Source: Pantoea dispersa | GTDB taxonomy: Bacteria > Pseudomonadota > Gammaproteobacteria > Enterobacterales > Enterobacteriaceae | Reading direction: 5' to 3' | DNA length: 64,000 nt | NCBI RefSeq assembly: GCF_014155765.1 | Contig: NZ_SCKT01000001.1 | Coordinates: forward strand, 868,001-932,000 | Shown here: piece by piece, positions 1 to 9,930 of the stretch | Layout: every line of letters begins with the position of its first letter | Position numbering within the stretch: position 1 is the first letter of the stretch | Position numbers and translations under genes: made by a program | The notes under the pieces: generated by a model | What the model was told of the DNA's origin: nothing | What the model saw: only the letters and a program-made list of their open reading frames with translations | Database searches by the model: none

Positions 1-34
1 TCAGCCTTGCTTATATTGGCAAATGTTGCGTCAC

Positions 35-880
35 TCAGCCACGTTTTGCTTTCTGAATATCGCGCAATCGCTGTTTTTCTTCGTGCGCCATAAAGCGCCA
101 GGCGATAAAGCCGACCAGCCCGACCACAAACAGAATCAGCGAGGCCAGCGCGTTGATCTCCGGATTGACGCCGCGCCGCACCGTGGCAAAGATCGCCATC
201 GGCAGCGTGGTAGCGCCCGGCCCGGTGACGAAGCTGGCGATCACCAGGTCGTCCAGCGACAGAGTAAACGCCAGCAGCCAGCCGGTAATGATCGCCGGGG
301 CAATCATCGGCACGGTAATCACGAAGAACACCTTCAGCGGCGTAGCGCCGAGGTCCATCGCCGCTTCTTCAATTGAGCGATCCAGCTCGCGCAGCCGCGA
401 GTTGATCACCACCGCCACGTAGGCGGTACAGAACGTGACGTGCGCCAGCCAGATGGTCAGCATGCCGCGATCGCCCGGCCAGCCAAAGGTGTTACCCATC
501 GCCACGAACAGCAGCAGCAGTGACAAACCGGTGATCACGTCGGGCATCACCAGCGGCGCGGTGAGCATGAAAGCAAAGCCGCTGTGGCCGCGAAAACGCC
601 CGAAGCGCACGATAATCACCGCCGCCATGGTGCCGAGCACCACTGCCATGGTGGCCGACAGCGCCGCGATGGTCAGGCTCAGGCCAACCGCATCCAGCAT
701 CGCATCATCCTGGAACAGCACGCGATACCAGTGAAACGAGAAGCTCTCCCATACCGTCACCAGCTGCGAGCTGTTGAAGGAGTAAACCACCAGCAGCAGC
801 ATCGGCGCGTACAGGAACAGGAAGCACAGCGCCAGAATCGCGGTGCGCCACGGAGAGCGGATTACCGGTAGCTGATTCAT
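35..880 (-). CDS. potI: Putrescine ABC transporter permease PotI
   Basis: Inner-membrane permease subunit of the PotFGHI putrescine importer. The 281-residue protein has an N-terminal membrane segment at about 14-36 and further hydrophobic segments. The cytoplasmic EAA-type loop reads EEAAMDLGATPLKVFF near residue 170, which docks the ATPase. Its ATG overlaps the stop of the preceding permease gene as ATGA, so the two are translationally coupled. It is the last gene of the operon seen here. Only 34 bases of window lie downstream, with no recognisable gene. Length and sequence agree with E. coli PotI. Confidence 0.96.
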   Translation of the reverse strand: MNQLPVIRSPWRTAILALCFLFLYAPMLLLVVYSFNSSQLVTVWESFSFHWYRVLFQDDAMLDAVGLSLTIAALSATMAVVLGTMAAVIIVRFGRFRGHSGFAFMLTAPLVMPDVITGLSLLLLFVAMGNTFGWPGDRGMLTIWLAHVTFCTAYVAVVINSRLRELDRSIEEAAMDLGATPLKVFFVITVPMIAPAIITGWLLAFTLSLDDLVIASFVTGPGATTLPMAIFATVRRGVNPEINALASLILFVVGLVGFIAWRFMAHEEKQRLRDIQKAKRG

Positions 881-1833
881 CCCTTCTCCCCCATTTCACG
901 GTTTTGATGTTTGTGGAACCAGACGATAGGCAGAATCAGGATCAGCAGGATGATCACCGCCAGCGCCGAGGCCACCGGCCAGTCGCGGTTGTTGAAGAAC
1001 TCCTGCCACAAAATGCGCCCAATCATGATGCTGTCCGGTCCGCCGAGCAGTTCCGGGATCACGTACTCGCCCACCGCCGGAATAAATACCAGCATTGAGC
1101 CAGCAATAATGCCGCCTTTGGTCAGCGGCACGATGACGCTGAAGAAAGTTTTCAGCGGGCGCGCGCCGAGGTCGAGCGATGCTTCCACCAGCGAATAATC
1201 AATGCGCGTCAGCGCGGTGTAGATCGGCAGCACCATAAACGGCAGGTAGCAGTAAACGATACCGATATACACCGCTGTGTTGGTGTACAGGATGATCAGC
1301 GGATGATCGATCACGCCAAGCCACATCAGGAAGCGGTTGAGGATCCCGTTGTTGTTCAGCAGTCCCATCCATGCATAGACGCGCACCAGGAACGAGGTCC
1401 ACGACGGCAGGATCACCAGCAGCAGCAGGATGGTGCGCATGGAGGGCTTGCTGTGCGCCACCGCCCACGCCAGCGGATAACCGATCAGCAGACAGATCAC
1501 CGTTGAGATCGCCGCCACCTTCAGCGAGGTGAGATAAGCTTCGGCGTATAGCGGATCGTCGGTCAGCGTCAGGTAGTTGCCCAAATTGAGCACCAGGTTG
1601 AGCTGGTCGTCCGCCCAGGTCACCAAATCGGTGTAAGGCGGAATGGCGCGCGCAATATCGGCGAAACTGATCTTCAGCACGATGAGGAACGGCAGCATAA
1701 ACAGCAGGATTAGCCACAGATAAGGCAGCGCGATCACCAGCTTGCGACCATGTTGCATTTTCATGCGCGTGCCCCAGCGCTGCAGCGGTGTGCCCGCTAC
1801 CTCCGGCTCGCTGCGTTGAGAAATCTGGCTCAT
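877..1833 (-). CDS. potH: Putrescine ABC transporter permease PotH
   Basis: Second membrane permease of the PotFGHI putrescine importer. In the 318-residue protein the first membrane helix is at about residues 32-52, preceded by a polar N-terminus. The EAA loop (EASLDLGARPLKTFF) is near residue 225. It lies 9 bases after the ATPase gene and overlaps the next permease by 4 bases. Large sequence agreement with E. coli PotH makes the assignment safe. PotH and PotI together form the transmembrane channel. Confidence 0.96.
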   Translation of the reverse strand: MSQISQRSEPEVAGTPLQRWGTRMKMQHGRKLVIALPYLWLILLFMLPFLIVLKISFADIARAIPPYTDLVTWADDQLNLVLNLGNYLTLTDDPLYAEAYLTSLKVAAISTVICLLIGYPLAWAVAHSKPSMRTILLLLVILPSWTSFLVRVYAWMGLLNNNGILNRFLMWLGVIDHPLIILYTNTAVYIGIVYCYLPFMVLPIYTALTRIDYSLVEASLDLGARPLKTFFSVIVPLTKGGIIAGSMLVFIPAVGEYVIPELLGGPDSIMIGRILWQEFFNNRDWPVASALAVIILLILILPIVWFHKHQNREMGEKG

Positions 1834-1842
1834 AGCGCCTCC

Positions 1843-2976
1843 TTAAACCGTCAGGACCACACAGCTGTCGGCATCCCAGCACAGGCGCACTTCATCGCCC
1901 CAGGTGGGCGCGCCTTTCCGGTAGCGATGCGCATTCTGCAGCTGGGCGCTGATCATCTGGCCGCTGCGCAGCCGGACGTGGTAAATCGACAGATCGCCGA
2001 GATAGGCGATGTGCACCACTTCGCCGACGGCAAAGTTGCAGCCGTCGGCCGGCACCTCGTCGCACAGCATGACTTTTTCCGGCCGCAGCGCCACGTGCAC
2101 CGGCACGTTGTCCACAATCGACACATCGGTCTGCACCTTGAGCGGATGCATCAGCCCCGGACTGTCGATCACCACGCCCTCGTCGCGGCGTTCACGCAGC
2201 AGGCCATCAAACACATTCACCGAGCCGATAAACTCGGCGCTGTAGCGGCTGGTCGGGTGCTCGTAAATCTCTTCCGGCTCGCCAATCTGCACAAATTTAC
2301 CGCGGTTCATGATGGCGATGCGGCCCGCCATGGTCATGGCCTCTTCCTGATCGTGGGTCACCATCACGCAGGTAGCGCCCACGCGCTCCAGAATATCCAC
2401 CACTTCATGCTGCATGCGGTCGCGCAGTTTTTTATCCAGCGCGCCCATCGGTTCGTCGAGCAGCAGCAGCTTGGGACGTTTCGCCAGGCTACGCGCCAGC
2501 GCCACGCGCTGACGCTGGCCGCCAGAAAGCTGGTGCGGCTTACGTTTGGCGTACTCTTCCATATGCACCAGCGCCAGCATCTCTGCCACGCGGCTGCTGA
2601 TTTCGCCTTTCGGCAGTTTGTCCTGCTTCAGGCCAAAAGCGATGTTCTGTTCCACCGTCATGTGTGGAAACAGCGCGTACGACTGGAACATCATGTTGAT
2701 GGGCCGCTGATACGGCGGCACGTGGGACAGATCCTGACCATCCAGCACAATCTGGCCACTGCTGGGAATTTCAAAGCCGGCCAGCATCCGCAGCAGCGTG
2801 GACTTGCCACAGCCGGAAGCGCCCAGCAGTGCGAAAATTTCGCCTTTGTAAATGGTCAGGCTGACATCATCCACGGCGTGCTGGCCGTCAAACGATTTCG
2901 TCAGGTTGCGGATTTCCAGCAGCGGCGTTAACGCCTTAGCCGTTTTATTTTGGGGGCGGGGAATCGCGTCGTTCAC
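1843..2976 (-). CDS. potG: Putrescine ABC transporter ATP-binding protein PotG
   Basis: ATPase that drives the PotFGHI putrescine importer at the inner face of the membrane. The 377-residue protein has Walker A GASGCGKST near residue 52, signature LSGGQRQRVALARSLA near 150 and Walker B LLLLDEP near 170. A C-terminal TOBE-type regulatory domain covers about residues 290-377. The start is GTG at 2976, chosen because the first residues (MNDAIPRPQ) match E. coli PotG exactly and give the same 377-residue length. It follows the binding-protein gene by about 120 bases. Confidence 0.95.
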   Translation of the reverse strand: MNDAIPRPQNKTAKALTPLLEIRNLTKSFDGQHAVDDVSLTIYKGEIFALLGASGCGKSTLLRMLAGFEIPSSGQIVLDGQDLSHVPPYQRPINMMFQSYALFPHMTVEQNIAFGLKQDKLPKGEISSRVAEMLALVHMEEYAKRKPHQLSGGQRQRVALARSLAKRPKLLLLDEPMGALDKKLRDRMQHEVVDILERVGATCVMVTHDQEEAMTMAGRIAIMNRGKFVQIGEPEEIYEHPTSRYSAEFIGSVNVFDGLLRERRDEGVVIDSPGLMHPLKVQTDVSIVDNVPVHVALRPEKVMLCDEVPADGCNFAVGEVVHIAYLGDLSIYHVRLRSGQMISAQLQNAHRYRKGAPTWGDEVRLCWDADSCVVLTV

Positions 2977-3095
2977 TCACATGTCTCCGGCGCTAAGCGG
3001 GATAGCGCGGCACAGCCAGCCGCTAAATGACACAACAGAGGCCAGCACCGCGCCTCTGTTGTCGTTTACCGATAAGGGAATCCGTTCAGAACGAA

Positions 3096-4205
3096 TTACT
3101 TACCACTTTTTACTTTAGTCCATGCACGGGTACGCGCACGATCCAGTTTCGGATCCTGGACCTTGAGCACAAACAGTTTGGCCATCGCTTCCGGCGTCGG
3201 GAAGATACCCGGATTGTTGCGCACATCCGCATTGATCAGCGGCAGCGACGCTTTGTTGCCGTTAGCGTAGTTCATCTTGTTGGAGACGTCGGCAATCACT
3301 TTCGGATCCATGATGTAGTTCAGCCACTGATAAGCCGCATCCAGATTTTTCGCGTCTTTTGGAATGGCCATCATGTCGAAGAACGCCAGCGCGCCCTCTT
3401 TCGGTACGCTGTAACCGAGATGGACACCGTTGTTGGCTTTCACCGCGCGATCTTTCGCCTGCAGAATATCGCCAGACCAGCCGATGGCAACGCAAATGTT
3501 GCCGTTGGCGAGGTCATTGATGTACTGCGAAGAGTGGAAGTAGCGGATATTCGGCCGCAGCTTCAGCAGCAGGTCGGTCGCCGCACCGGTGTAATCTTTC
3601 GCGTCAGAGCTGTTCGGATCTTTGCCGAGGTAGTTCAGCACGGTGGCAAAAATCTCTTCTGGCGCATCGAGGAACGAAACGCCGCAGCTCTTCAGTTTTT
3701 CCAGGTTTTCCGGCTTCAGCACCAAATCCCAGCTGTTCACCGGCGCATCGGCGCCCAGTGCCGCTTTGACTTTATCGATGTTATAGCCAATACCGGTGGT
3801 GCCCCACAGGTAAGGAATGGCGTATTTGTTACCCGGATCGTGCTGGGCCACTTTCGCCATCAGATCGGGATCGAGGTTTTTATAGTTAGGCAGCTTGCTC
3901 TTATCCAGCTCCTGGAACACACCAGACTGCAGCTGACGCGCGAGGAAGCTCGACGACGGTACCACCACGTCATAACCGGTGCTGCCGGCCATCAGTTTGC
4001 CTTCCAGCACTTCGTTGGAGTCAAACACGTCGTAGACCACTTTGATGCCGGTCTGCTTTTCAAAATTGGGCACGGTGTCGGCCGAAATATAATCGGACCA
4101 GTTATAAACGTGCAGCGTTTTATCCTCTGCCTGAGCGCCCACGGCCGCAGCCATCAGCACACCTGCAACCACACCTGGCAACCATTTTTTTGACTGGTTG
4201 ATCAT
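3096..4205 (-). CDS. potF: Putrescine-binding periplasmic protein PotF
   Basis: Periplasmic solute-binding protein that delivers putrescine to PotHI-G. The start at 4205 ([11 protein letters not shown]) follows a strong AGGAGGAA ribosome site and gives 369 residues, close to E. coli PotF. An upstream in-frame extension to 4244 has no such support. There is a Sec signal peptide of about 26 residues ending near AQAED. The mature start [10 protein letters not shown] is the spermidine/putrescine-binding family hallmark, and acidic and aromatic ligand residues (e.g. SWDL, YIND) are conserved. It is the first gene of potFGHI, so the operon promoter should lie in the roughly 370-base gap upstream. 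Confidence 0.96.
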   Translation of the reverse strand: MINQSKKWLPGVVAGVLMAAAVGAQAEDKTLHVYNWSDYISADTVPNFEKQTGIKVVYDVFDSNEVLEGKLMAGSTGYDVVVPSSSFLARQLQSGVFQELDKSKLPNYKNLDPDLMAKVAQHDPGNKYAIPYLWGTTGIGYNIDKVKAALGADAPVNSWDLVLKPENLEKLKSCGVSFLDAPEEIFATVLNYLGKDPNSSDAKDYTGAATDLLLKLRPNIRYFHSSQYINDLANGNICVAIGWSGDILQAKDRAVKANNGVHLGYSVPKEGALAFFDMMAIPKDAKNLDAAYQWLNYIMDPKVIADVSNKMNYANGNKASLPLINADVRNNPGIFPTPEAMAKLFVLKVQDPKLDRARTRAWTKVKSGK

Positions 4206-4535
4206 GTTTTTCTTCCTCCTGAGCGGGTCATCACAACGCTGCATACACGCGATCCGGTCGTTGCGTTGTCTGTTAAATTACAGCCACACAATGAATCAAT
4301 ATTCAGCGGGAGTTTAATAGCAAAAACCTATAGCTGCGCCGTAGTTGCACGTATCAGACAGCCCCGCAAGAATAGCCCCCCTGATTCCTGCGTGCCAGAT
4401 CCCAGCTTAAAAAACGCCTTTTTGCGATAAGTTATGCATGTTTCTGCTATGCACTCTGGCACTAGCGGCATAAAGCACGACTAATATCTGGCAATAAAGG
4501 GCAAAATGCAGAATAAAAAGTGGTGGGCCTGAAAT
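4206..4535. other. Intergenic region upstream of potF
   Basis: About 330 bases between ybjN and potF with no convincing coding frame. It is AT-richer than the flanking genes and should hold the potF promoter on the minus strand and the end of the ybjN transcript. No clear operator was recognised by eye. Confidence 0.5.
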
Positions 4536-4539
4536 GAAA

Positions 4540-4560
4540 ACTGCCGCAAAAAGCGGCAGT
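4540..4560 (-). terminator. Rho-independent terminator after ybjN
   Basis: Reading the minus strand, an 8-bp stem ACTGCCGC / GCGGCAGT with a five-base loop is followed by TTTTC, 18 bases after the ybjN stop. It would end the ybjC-nfsA-rimK-ybjN transcript before potF. Confidence 0.75.
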
Positions 4561-4577
4561 TAGCAGGAGGGAAAAAA

Positions 4578-5057
4578 TCAGTGCAGCATGCTGTGGCTGC
4601 TGACACTCGGCGGACGCTCCTCGTCTTCGCCCATCATCAGCAGATGATTGGCGAACGCTTCCATGATCACCATCGAAATCCCCTCTTCGCTCTGCTTCAT
4701 GAAGTGGGTGAACTGACCAAAGGTGATGCCGGCGCTTACGCTGATTGACTGGCAGACAATCAGCTTCGGCAGGTTGTCATCCTGTATATCGATAAAGGCT
4801 TTCACCGTGAGCGAACTGGCATTGATTTGCGACAGTTCACCAACCAGCGGGATCAGCGCGGTGGGCTTTACTTCTGCCAGCGCCGAGAAGAGGATAACGT
4901 TATCCACCAGGTCGATTTTCGCGTCAAACACCCCGTCAAAATTCTGCATATGCGGCAGATGCAAAGCCTGGCAGGCGTCGCATTCGAACCAGGTGATATT
5001 TTGTTGATCCAGCCAGCGACGCAGCATGTCGATGTCAGGAACGACCAGTGAATCCAT
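4578..5057 (-). CDS. ybjN: YbjN family protein (type III secretion chaperone-like fold)
   Basis: Cytosolic protein of 159 residues, nearly collinear with E. coli YbjN (158). Identical blocks include ALHLPHMQNFDGVFDAKIDL and INASSLTVKAF. YbjN is linked to motility, biofilm and stress phenotypes in E. coli, but its biochemical role is not settled. The fold resembles type III secretion chaperones (family knowledge). It sits last in the ybjC-nfsA-rimK-ybjN order, as in E. coli, but is separated from rimK here by a hairpin terminator, so some independent expression is likely. Confidence 0.93.
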   Translation of the reverse strand: MDSLVVPDIDMLRRWLDQQNITWFECDACQALHLPHMQNFDGVFDAKIDLVDNVILFSALAEVKPTALIPLVGELSQINASSLTVKAFIDIQDDNLPKLIVCQSISVSAGITFGQFTHFMKQSEEGISMVIMEAFANHLLMMGEDEERPPSVSSHSMLH

Positions 5058-5124
5058 CGTTGTATCCTGTGGGGTGAATAAATAAGCGCCTTAGCTTACG
5101 GAAAAATGGCTGCAGATGCCACGA

Positions 5125-5146
5125 AAACCGCGCAAAAGCGCGGTTT
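5125..5146 (-). terminator. Hairpin at the rimK stop
   Basis: Minus-strand stem AAACCGCGC / GCGCGGTTT with a TTTT loop, followed by TCG. The stem begins inside the rimK stop codon (5145-5147). Without a long T-run it may attenuate rather than stop transcription into ybjN. Confidence 0.55.
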
Positions 5147-6047
5147 AGCCCCCGGTTTTCGGACGATAACCGGGACAGGCGTGCTGCTCAATCCAGCGGA
5201 TCATCATGGCGGCAATGTCTAAACCGGTGCTGCCTTCGATGCCCTCCAGCCCCGGAGAGGCATTGACCTCCATCACCAGCGGACCCCGGTTGGCGCGCAG
5301 AATATCCACGCCCGCCACGGCTAATCCCAGTGTCGTGGCCGCTTTGACCGCGATCTCGCGCTCCTGATCGGTAATGGTGACGGCGCGGGCGCTGCCGCCG
5401 CGGTGCAGATTAGAGCGGAAATCGCCCTCTTTCGCTTCCCGCTCAATCGCCGCCACCACCTCGTCACCAATCACCAGGCAGCGGATGTCGCGCCCGCGCG
5501 CCTCTTTGATGAACTCCTGCACCAGAATATGCGCATTGAGACCGCGAAACGCATCGATCACGCTCTCTGCCGCCTGGCGGGTTTCCGCCAGCACCACGCC
5601 GATCCCCTGCGTCCCCTCCACCAGTTTCACCACCAGCGGCGCGCCGCCGACCATGGCGATCACATCCTGTGTATCATCCGGCGACGAGGCAAAGCCGGTA
5701 ACCGGCATGTCGATGCCCTCGCGCGCCAGCAACTGCAGCGAGCGCAGCTTGTCGCGTGCGCGGGTAATGGCCACTGACTCGTTGAGCGGATAGCTGCCGA
5801 GCATCTCGAACTGACGCAGCACCGCCGTACCGTAAAAGGTGGTGGCGGTGCCGATGCGCGGGATCACCGCGTCGAAATGGCCGAGCGCCTCACCGCGATA
5901 GTGCACCGCCGGCGAGTCGGAGTTGATGTTCATGTAGCAGGAGAGCGGATCGATCATCTGCACCTGATGGCCACGCGCTTCCGCGGCTTCACGCAGGCGT
6001 TTACAGGAGTAGAGCGCGCCGTCACGGGTGAGAATGGCCATCTTCAT
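5145..6047 (-). CDS. rimK: Ribosomal protein S6--L-glutamate ligase RimK
   Basis: ATP-grasp ligase that adds glutamate residues to the C-terminus of ribosomal protein S6 and can make poly-alpha-glutamate. The 300-residue protein matches E. coli RimK throughout. An N-terminal domain is followed by the ATP-grasp core: [20 protein letters not shown] near residue 135-155, [17 protein letters not shown] near 190, and the metal-binding [14 protein letters not shown] near 260. It lies 17 bases downstream of nfsA in the same operon order as E. coli. Confidence 0.96.
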   Translation of the reverse strand: MKMAILTRDGALYSCKRLREAAEARGHQVQMIDPLSCYMNINSDSPAVHYRGEALGHFDAVIPRIGTATTFYGTAVLRQFEMLGSYPLNESVAITRARDKLRSLQLLAREGIDMPVTGFASSPDDTQDVIAMVGGAPLVVKLVEGTQGIGVVLAETRQAAESVIDAFRGLNAHILVQEFIKEARGRDIRCLVIGDEVVAAIEREAKEGDFRSNLHRGGSARAVTITDQEREIAVKAATTLGLAVAGVDILRANRGPLVMEVNASPGLEGIEGSTGLDIAAMMIRWIEQHACPGYRPKTGG

Positions 6048-6064
6048 TGCAGCGGTCCCTGTAC

Positions 6065-6787
6065 TTAGCGCGTTGCCCAGCCCTGCTGATGCAGGTAGTC
6101 CAGCATAAACGGTCGCGTTTCTTTAATGATCAAACGCTGAATCAGTTCGCTCCAGGTTTCCGAGCGCTGATTGCTGTCGCGCTGCTGATAGTAAGCGGTG
6201 ATCTGCTGGTCATATTGCGCCAGCACTGCTTTATCCAGCGGCTGGTAGCGGTTTTCATGCACCAGCATCGCCTGCGGCATGCGCGGCTTGACGTCCGGTG
6301 ACGCGTCGGGATGGCCGATGCAGAAGCCAAACAGCGGCAGCACAAACTTCGGCAGCCCCAGCAGCTCCGTCACCTGCGCGATGCTGTTGCGAATGCCGCC
6401 AATAAACACGCCGCCTAAACCGAGCGATTCCGCAGCGACCATGGCGTTCTGCGCCATCAGCGCGGTATCGACACAACCCAGCAGCAGCTGTTCGGCTCGG
6501 CCCAGCTGAGCCTCAGGGCAGATTTGCTGGTGGCGGTTGAAGTCGGCGCAGAACACCCAAAACTCCGCTGCGGCGCTGACCCATGGCTGGCCGCCTGTGA
6601 GCTGCACCAGCTGCTCGCGCAGGGCGCGGTCGGTGATACGGACAATGGAGGAACACTGTAAAAAACTGGAGGTCGAGGCCGCCTGCGCCGCAGCGATAAT
6701 CGCGCTGCGCTGGGCGTCATCAATCCCCTGCTCAGTAAAGGCGCGAATGGAACGGTGGCTGCAAAGCAAATCAATAGTCGGCGTCAT
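6065..6787 (-). CDS. nfsA: Oxygen-insensitive NADPH nitroreductase NfsA
   Basis: FMN-dependent NADPH nitroreductase (240 residues, the usual length) that reduces nitroaromatics and quinones by two electrons. The N-terminal FMN-binding pattern [16 protein letters not shown] and the later [14 protein letters not shown] block are characteristic of the NfsA/Frp group. In E. coli it belongs to a SoxRS-induced operon ybjC-nfsA-rimK-ybjN. The same order holds here, 12 bases after ybjC. The ribosome site GAGAGGATT precedes the ATG. I could not define a clear SoxS box by eye. Confidence 0.95.
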   Translation of the reverse strand: MTPTIDLLCSHRSIRAFTEQGIDDAQRSAIIAAAQAASTSSFLQCSSIVRITDRALREQLVQLTGGQPWVSAAAEFWVFCADFNRHQQICPEAQLGRAEQLLLGCVDTALMAQNAMVAAESLGLGGVFIGGIRNSIAQVTELLGLPKFVLPLFGFCIGHPDASPDVKPRMPQAMLVHENRYQPLDKAVLAQYDQQITAYYQQRDSNQRSETWSELIQRLIIKETRPFMLDYLHQQGWATR

Positions 6788-6799
6788 AATCCTCTCCGG

Positions 6800-7051
6800 T
6801 TACTTCTTTTTGTGGGTGTGATTGAACAACTGCGGTGCCATCGCCTTTGCGGTGCGCCACATCATCAGCCACGCTGCCGGCAGCATCAGCGCAATGCCGA
6901 GGAAAAACAGCAGCGTTGCCAGCGGTTTTTTCGCCATGAATGCCGGTGCCGCCAGCCAGTCGTTGACCAGCAGCAGCGCGCCAATCACTGCCAGCACGCC
7001 CAGTGCTTCCAGCAGTAGCACGGGTTTAGGCAACGTCGCCAGATTACGCAT
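6800..7051 (-). CDS. ybjC: YbjC family membrane protein
   Basis: Small inner-membrane protein (83 residues) with two hydrophobic segments at about 11-31 and 43-67, separated by a lysine-containing loop, and a basic C-terminal tail. It corresponds to E. coli YbjC (DUF1418), of unknown function, the first gene of the SoxS-regulated ybjC-nfsA-rimK operon. The ATG is preceded by AGGAG at a 9-base distance. It is divergent from grxA. Confidence 0.88.
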   Translation of the reverse strand: MRNLATLPKPVLLLEALGVLAVIGALLLVNDWLAAPAFMAKKPLATLLFFLGIALMLPAAWLMMWRTAKAMAPQLFNHTHKKK

Positions 7052-7259
7052 GGTTCAGGGCTCCTCAGTGTTCATCTGTTTCTGCTGCAGGTGATACCCG
7101 AATACTGTAGTACGGCATTGTGACCGGGTATAGACAGCGCGCATTAGAGTAACAGGCAATTTCTGCTTTTCTTAAGCAGGATGGGCGGGCATGATGTGAC
7201 GCATTATTCACGCTGTGATGTGAGACAAGTCACAAAACAGCAGCGGAAGGAGAGAAGCA

Positions 7260-7523
7260 ATGATTGCAGTGATTTTTGGCCGTTCCAGCTGCCCATACTG
7301 CGTACGAGCAAAAGAGTTAGCCACGAAGTTAACCAGCGAGCGCGACGATTTTAATTATCAGTACGTCGATATCCAGGCGACCGGCATCACCAAAGCCGAC
7401 CTGGAAGCGCGTGCCGGTAAACCGGTTTCTACCGTGCCGCAGATCTTCCTCGACGACCAGCACATCGGTGGTTACACCGAATTTGCTGCGTGGACCAAAG
7501 AAAACCTCGGCATCGAAGCCTGA
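7260..7523 (+). CDS. grxA: Glutaredoxin 1
   Basis: Glutathione-dependent dithiol oxidoreductase that keeps ribonucleotide reductase and PAPS reductase reduced. The 87-residue protein has the CPYC active site at residues 11-14, the cis-proline loop TVPQIF and the glutathione-contacting GGYTEF block. These match E. coli GrxA. A strong AGGAG ribosome site lies 7 bases upstream. In E. coli the gene is induced by OxyR. The 208-base gap to divergent ybjC is the place for such a site, but none was defined. Confidence 0.96.
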   Translation: MIAVIFGRSSCPYCVRAKELATKLTSERDDFNYQYVDIQATGITKADLEARAGKPVSTVPQIFLDDQHIGGYTEFAAWTKENLGIEA

Positions 7524-7526
7524 CCT

Positions 7527-7548
7527 GACGGGCCTGCGGGCCCGTCTT
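7527..7548 (+). terminator. Hairpin after grxA
   Basis: Stem GACGGGC / GCCCGTC with a six-base loop begins four bases after the grxA stop and is followed by TTCGCTT, a weak T-rich tail. It lies between convergent grxA and ybjM. Confidence 0.6.
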
Positions 7549-7556
7549 CGCTTCAC

Positions 7557-7928
7557 TCAGCTGGTGCGCATCGCCAGCATAATGCGCAACAGGCGCACCA
7601 GCAGCGCACCGCACCCCGCCCAGAATAGAGCACTCAGGCTCCACGCCGTCACCAGCAGCAAGCTGTGCGTCATCGGCATCACCAGCCACACCCACATCAT
7701 GCCCAGCAGCGTCCCGCCCAGCGCGATCCACAGGGTGCCGATCAGCGGACTGTCCGGCTGCAGCAGCGCCATCACGATGCCCGGCAGCAGAAACAGCAGC
7801 AGTTCCGGCTGTCCACGCACCGCCTGCGTCGCGGCGGCGGACCAAAAATGATGTGCAAAAATAAACACCAGCGTATAAAGCATCACGCCCAGAACCGATG
7901 CTGGCCAGCGATTATTGCGCTGCAACAT
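7557..7928 (-). CDS. ybjM: YbjM-like inner membrane protein
   Basis: Predicted integral membrane protein with four hydrophobic segments in 123 residues. Position (between grxA and ybjL), size and the SALFWAGCGALL C-terminal region agree with E. coli YbjM, whose function is unknown. Start chosen at 7928 because GAGGAGAGGT precedes that ATG; an in-frame extension to 7955 lacks such a site. Sequence similarity is modest, so the symbol rests partly on position. Confidence 0.8.
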   Translation of the reverse strand: MLQRNNRWPASVLGVMLYTLVFIFAHHFWSAAATQAVRGQPELLLFLLPGIVMALLQPDSPLIGTLWIALGGTLLGMMWVWLVMPMTHSLLLVTAWSLSALFWAGCGALLVRLLRIMLAMRTS

Positions 7929-8188
7929 ACCTCTCCTCAACTTTGACGTTAACAATATTGAAACTTTTAACTGCCCTGATGCGCTTACGTGGAAATAAAA
8001 AGAAACAGCTGAAGGCAGAAGGAATGAAAACTGCTGATAGCTGAGGGTGTTAATTATGATTAGAATGGCGCCGCTTTATGTGGGTCACAGATTAAGAACA
8101 TTCGGTGACCGGGCCGTGCGCTGCCGTCACAAGATAGCGAAAAAATCCCCTTCCATCAACCCGTTACAGGTAAATAAGAAGTTAAACC

Positions 8189-9877
8189 GTGAACATTAAC
8201 GTCGCAGAATTGTTAAGCGGAAATGACGTTCTGTTATTATTTGTCGTATTAGCCCTCGGCCTGTGCCTGGGTAAATTACGCCTTGGCTCCGTACAACTCG
8301 GTAATTCTATTGGTGTGCTGGTGGTTTCGCTGATTCTGGGTCAGCAACACTTCGCGATAAATACTGACGCCTTAAGTCTGGGCTTTATGCTGTTTATTTT
8401 TTGTGTCGGGGTGGAAGCCGGTCCCAACTTTTTCTCCATCTTTTTCCGCGACGGTAAGAACTATTTCTTTCTGGCAATCGTCATGGTGGTCAGCGCTCTG
8501 CTGATTGCGCTGACGCTCGGCAAACTGTTTGGCTGGGATATCGGCCTCACCGCCGGCATGCTGGCCGGCTCGATGACCTCAACGCCGGTGCTGGTGGGCG
8601 CAGGCGATACGCTGCGGCAAAGCATCAGCGACACGCAGCTGCTGGGTCGCATGCAGGATAACCTCAGCCTGGGTTACGCCCTCACCTATCTGATTGGGCT
8701 GGTCAGCCTGATTTTCGGCGCACGCTACCTGCCGCGCCTGCAGCATCAGGATTTGCCGACCTGCGCCCAGCAAATCGCGCGCGAGCGCGGTCTGGATGCG
8801 GACAGCCAGCGTAAAGTGTTCCTGCCGGTGATTCGCGCTTATCGCGTTGGTCCGGAGCTGGTTGAGTGGAGCGGCGGCAAAAACCTGCGCGAGCTGGGGA
8901 TTCACCGTCAGACCGGCTGCTACATTGAGCGCCTGCGGCGTAACGGCATTCTCGCTAGTCCGGACGGTGATGCAGTTTTGCAGCTCGGCGACGAGATTTC
9001 TCTGGTGGGCTATCCGGATGCCCATGCGCGTCTCGACGCCAGTTTCCGTAATGGTAAAGAGGTGTTCGATCGCGATCTGCTCGACATGCGCATCGTCACC
9101 GAAGAGATCGTGGTGAAAAACCACAACGCGGTGAATAAACGCCTGAGCCATTTAAAACTGACCGATCATGGCTGCTTCCTCAACCGGGTGATTCGCAGCC
9201 AGATTGAGATGCCGATCGACGACAGCATTATGCTCAACAAAGGCGATGTGCTGCAGGTGAGCGGCGAAGCGCGCCGGGTGAAAAGCCTGGCCGATCGCAT
9301 CGGCTTCATTGCTATTCACAGCCAGATGACCGATCTGCTGGCGTTCTGCGCCTTCTTTATCATCGGCCTGATGATCGGCATGATCACCTTCCAGTTCAGC
9401 AACTTCAGCTTTGGCCTGGGCAACGCCGCCGGGCTGCTGTTCGCCGGCATCATGCTCGGCTTCCTGCGCGCCAACCACCCGACGTTCGGCTACATCCCGC
9501 AGGGCGCACTGACCATGGTGAAAGAGTTTGGACTGATGGTGTTTATGGCCGGGGTTGGCCTGAGCGCCGGCAGCGGCCTGCAGCACGGTCTCGGCAGTGC
9601 GGGCGCGCTGATGCTGCTGAGCGGCCTGCTGGTGAGTCTGTTGCCGGTGGTGATTTGCTATCTGTTCGGCGCTTACGTGCTGCGCATGAACCGCGCGCTG
9701 CTATTTGGTGCCATCATGGGCGCGCGCACCTGCGCACCGGCCATGGAGATCATCAGCGATACCGCGCGCAGCAGCATTCCGGCACTCGGCTATGCCGGCA
9801 CCTACGCCATTGCCAACGTCTTGCTGACGCTGGCGGGGACGCTGATCGTCATCATCTGGCCGCTTTTGCCTGTTTAA
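8189..9877 (+). CDS. ybjL: YbjL, AspT/YidE-type transporter with two TrkA-C domains
   Basis: Putative inner-membrane transporter (562 residues; E. coli YbjL has 561). About five N-terminal membrane helices (residues 10-165), two cytosolic TrkA-C-like regulatory domains (about 200-370) and a second helical block (about 380-560) form the duplicated AspT/YidE layout. The conserved motifs [16 protein letters not shown] and [14 protein letters not shown] are present. Substrate unknown; the family includes the aspartate:alanine exchanger AspT. The start is GTG at 8189, giving the family N-terminus MNINVAELL. Confidence 0.94.
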   Translation: MNINVAELLSGNDVLLLFVVLALGLCLGKLRLGSVQLGNSIGVLVVSLILGQQHFAINTDALSLGFMLFIFCVGVEAGPNFFSIFFRDGKNYFFLAIVMVVSALLIALTLGKLFGWDIGLTAGMLAGSMTSTPVLVGAGDTLRQSISDTQLLGRMQDNLSLGYALTYLIGLVSLIFGARYLPRLQHQDLPTCAQQIARERGLDADSQRKVFLPVIRAYRVGPELVEWSGGKNLRELGIHRQTGCYIERLRRNGILASPDGDAVLQLGDEISLVGYPDAHARLDASFRNGKEVFDRDLLDMRIVTEEIVVKNHNAVNKRLSHLKLTDHGCFLNRVIRSQIEMPIDDSIMLNKGDVLQVSGEARRVKSLADRIGFIAIHSQMTDLLAFCAFFIIGLMIGMITFQFSNFSFGLGNAAGLLFAGIMLGFLRANHPTFGYIPQGALTMVKEFGLMVFMAGVGLSAGSGLQHGLGSAGALMLLSGLLVSLLPVVICYLFGAYVLRMNRALLFGAIMGARTCAPAMEIISDTARSSIPALGYAGTYAIANVLLTLAGTLIVIIWPLLPV

Positions 9878-9896
9878 AAATATTTTTACACGCGTC

Positions 9897-9924
9897 AGAA
9901 CTAATCGGACGCGATGCAGTCTGA
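9897..9924 (+). promoter_or_regulatory. Predicted sigma-E promoter of rybB
   Basis: A -35-like AGAACTA (9897-9903) and a -10-like GTCTGA (9919-9924) are 15 bases apart, and the RNA start would fall 7 bases further on at the conserved first G of RybB. The E. coli rybB promoter is sigma-E dependent with related elements. The -35 departs from the GGAACTT consensus at two positions. Confidence 0.7.
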
Positions 9925-9930
9925 ATAAGT

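Noticed and set aside
1-34. A gene downstream of potI
   Set aside because: Only 34 bases are visible and no frame can be judged. E. coli has ybjO here but nothing supports it in this window.
1750-2931. 393-codon open frame on the plus strand opposite potG
   Set aside because: Histidine/arginine-rich translation typical of the antisense of a GC-rich gene; potG on the other strand matches a known protein over its whole length.
3027-4193. 388-codon open frame opposite potF
   Set aside because: Antisense shadow of potF; no ribosome site or recognisable domain.
4206-4577. A small RNA or riboswitch upstream of potF
   Set aside because: Several short hairpins are possible by eye but none has a terminator-like tail apart from that of ybjN, and no known family was recognised.
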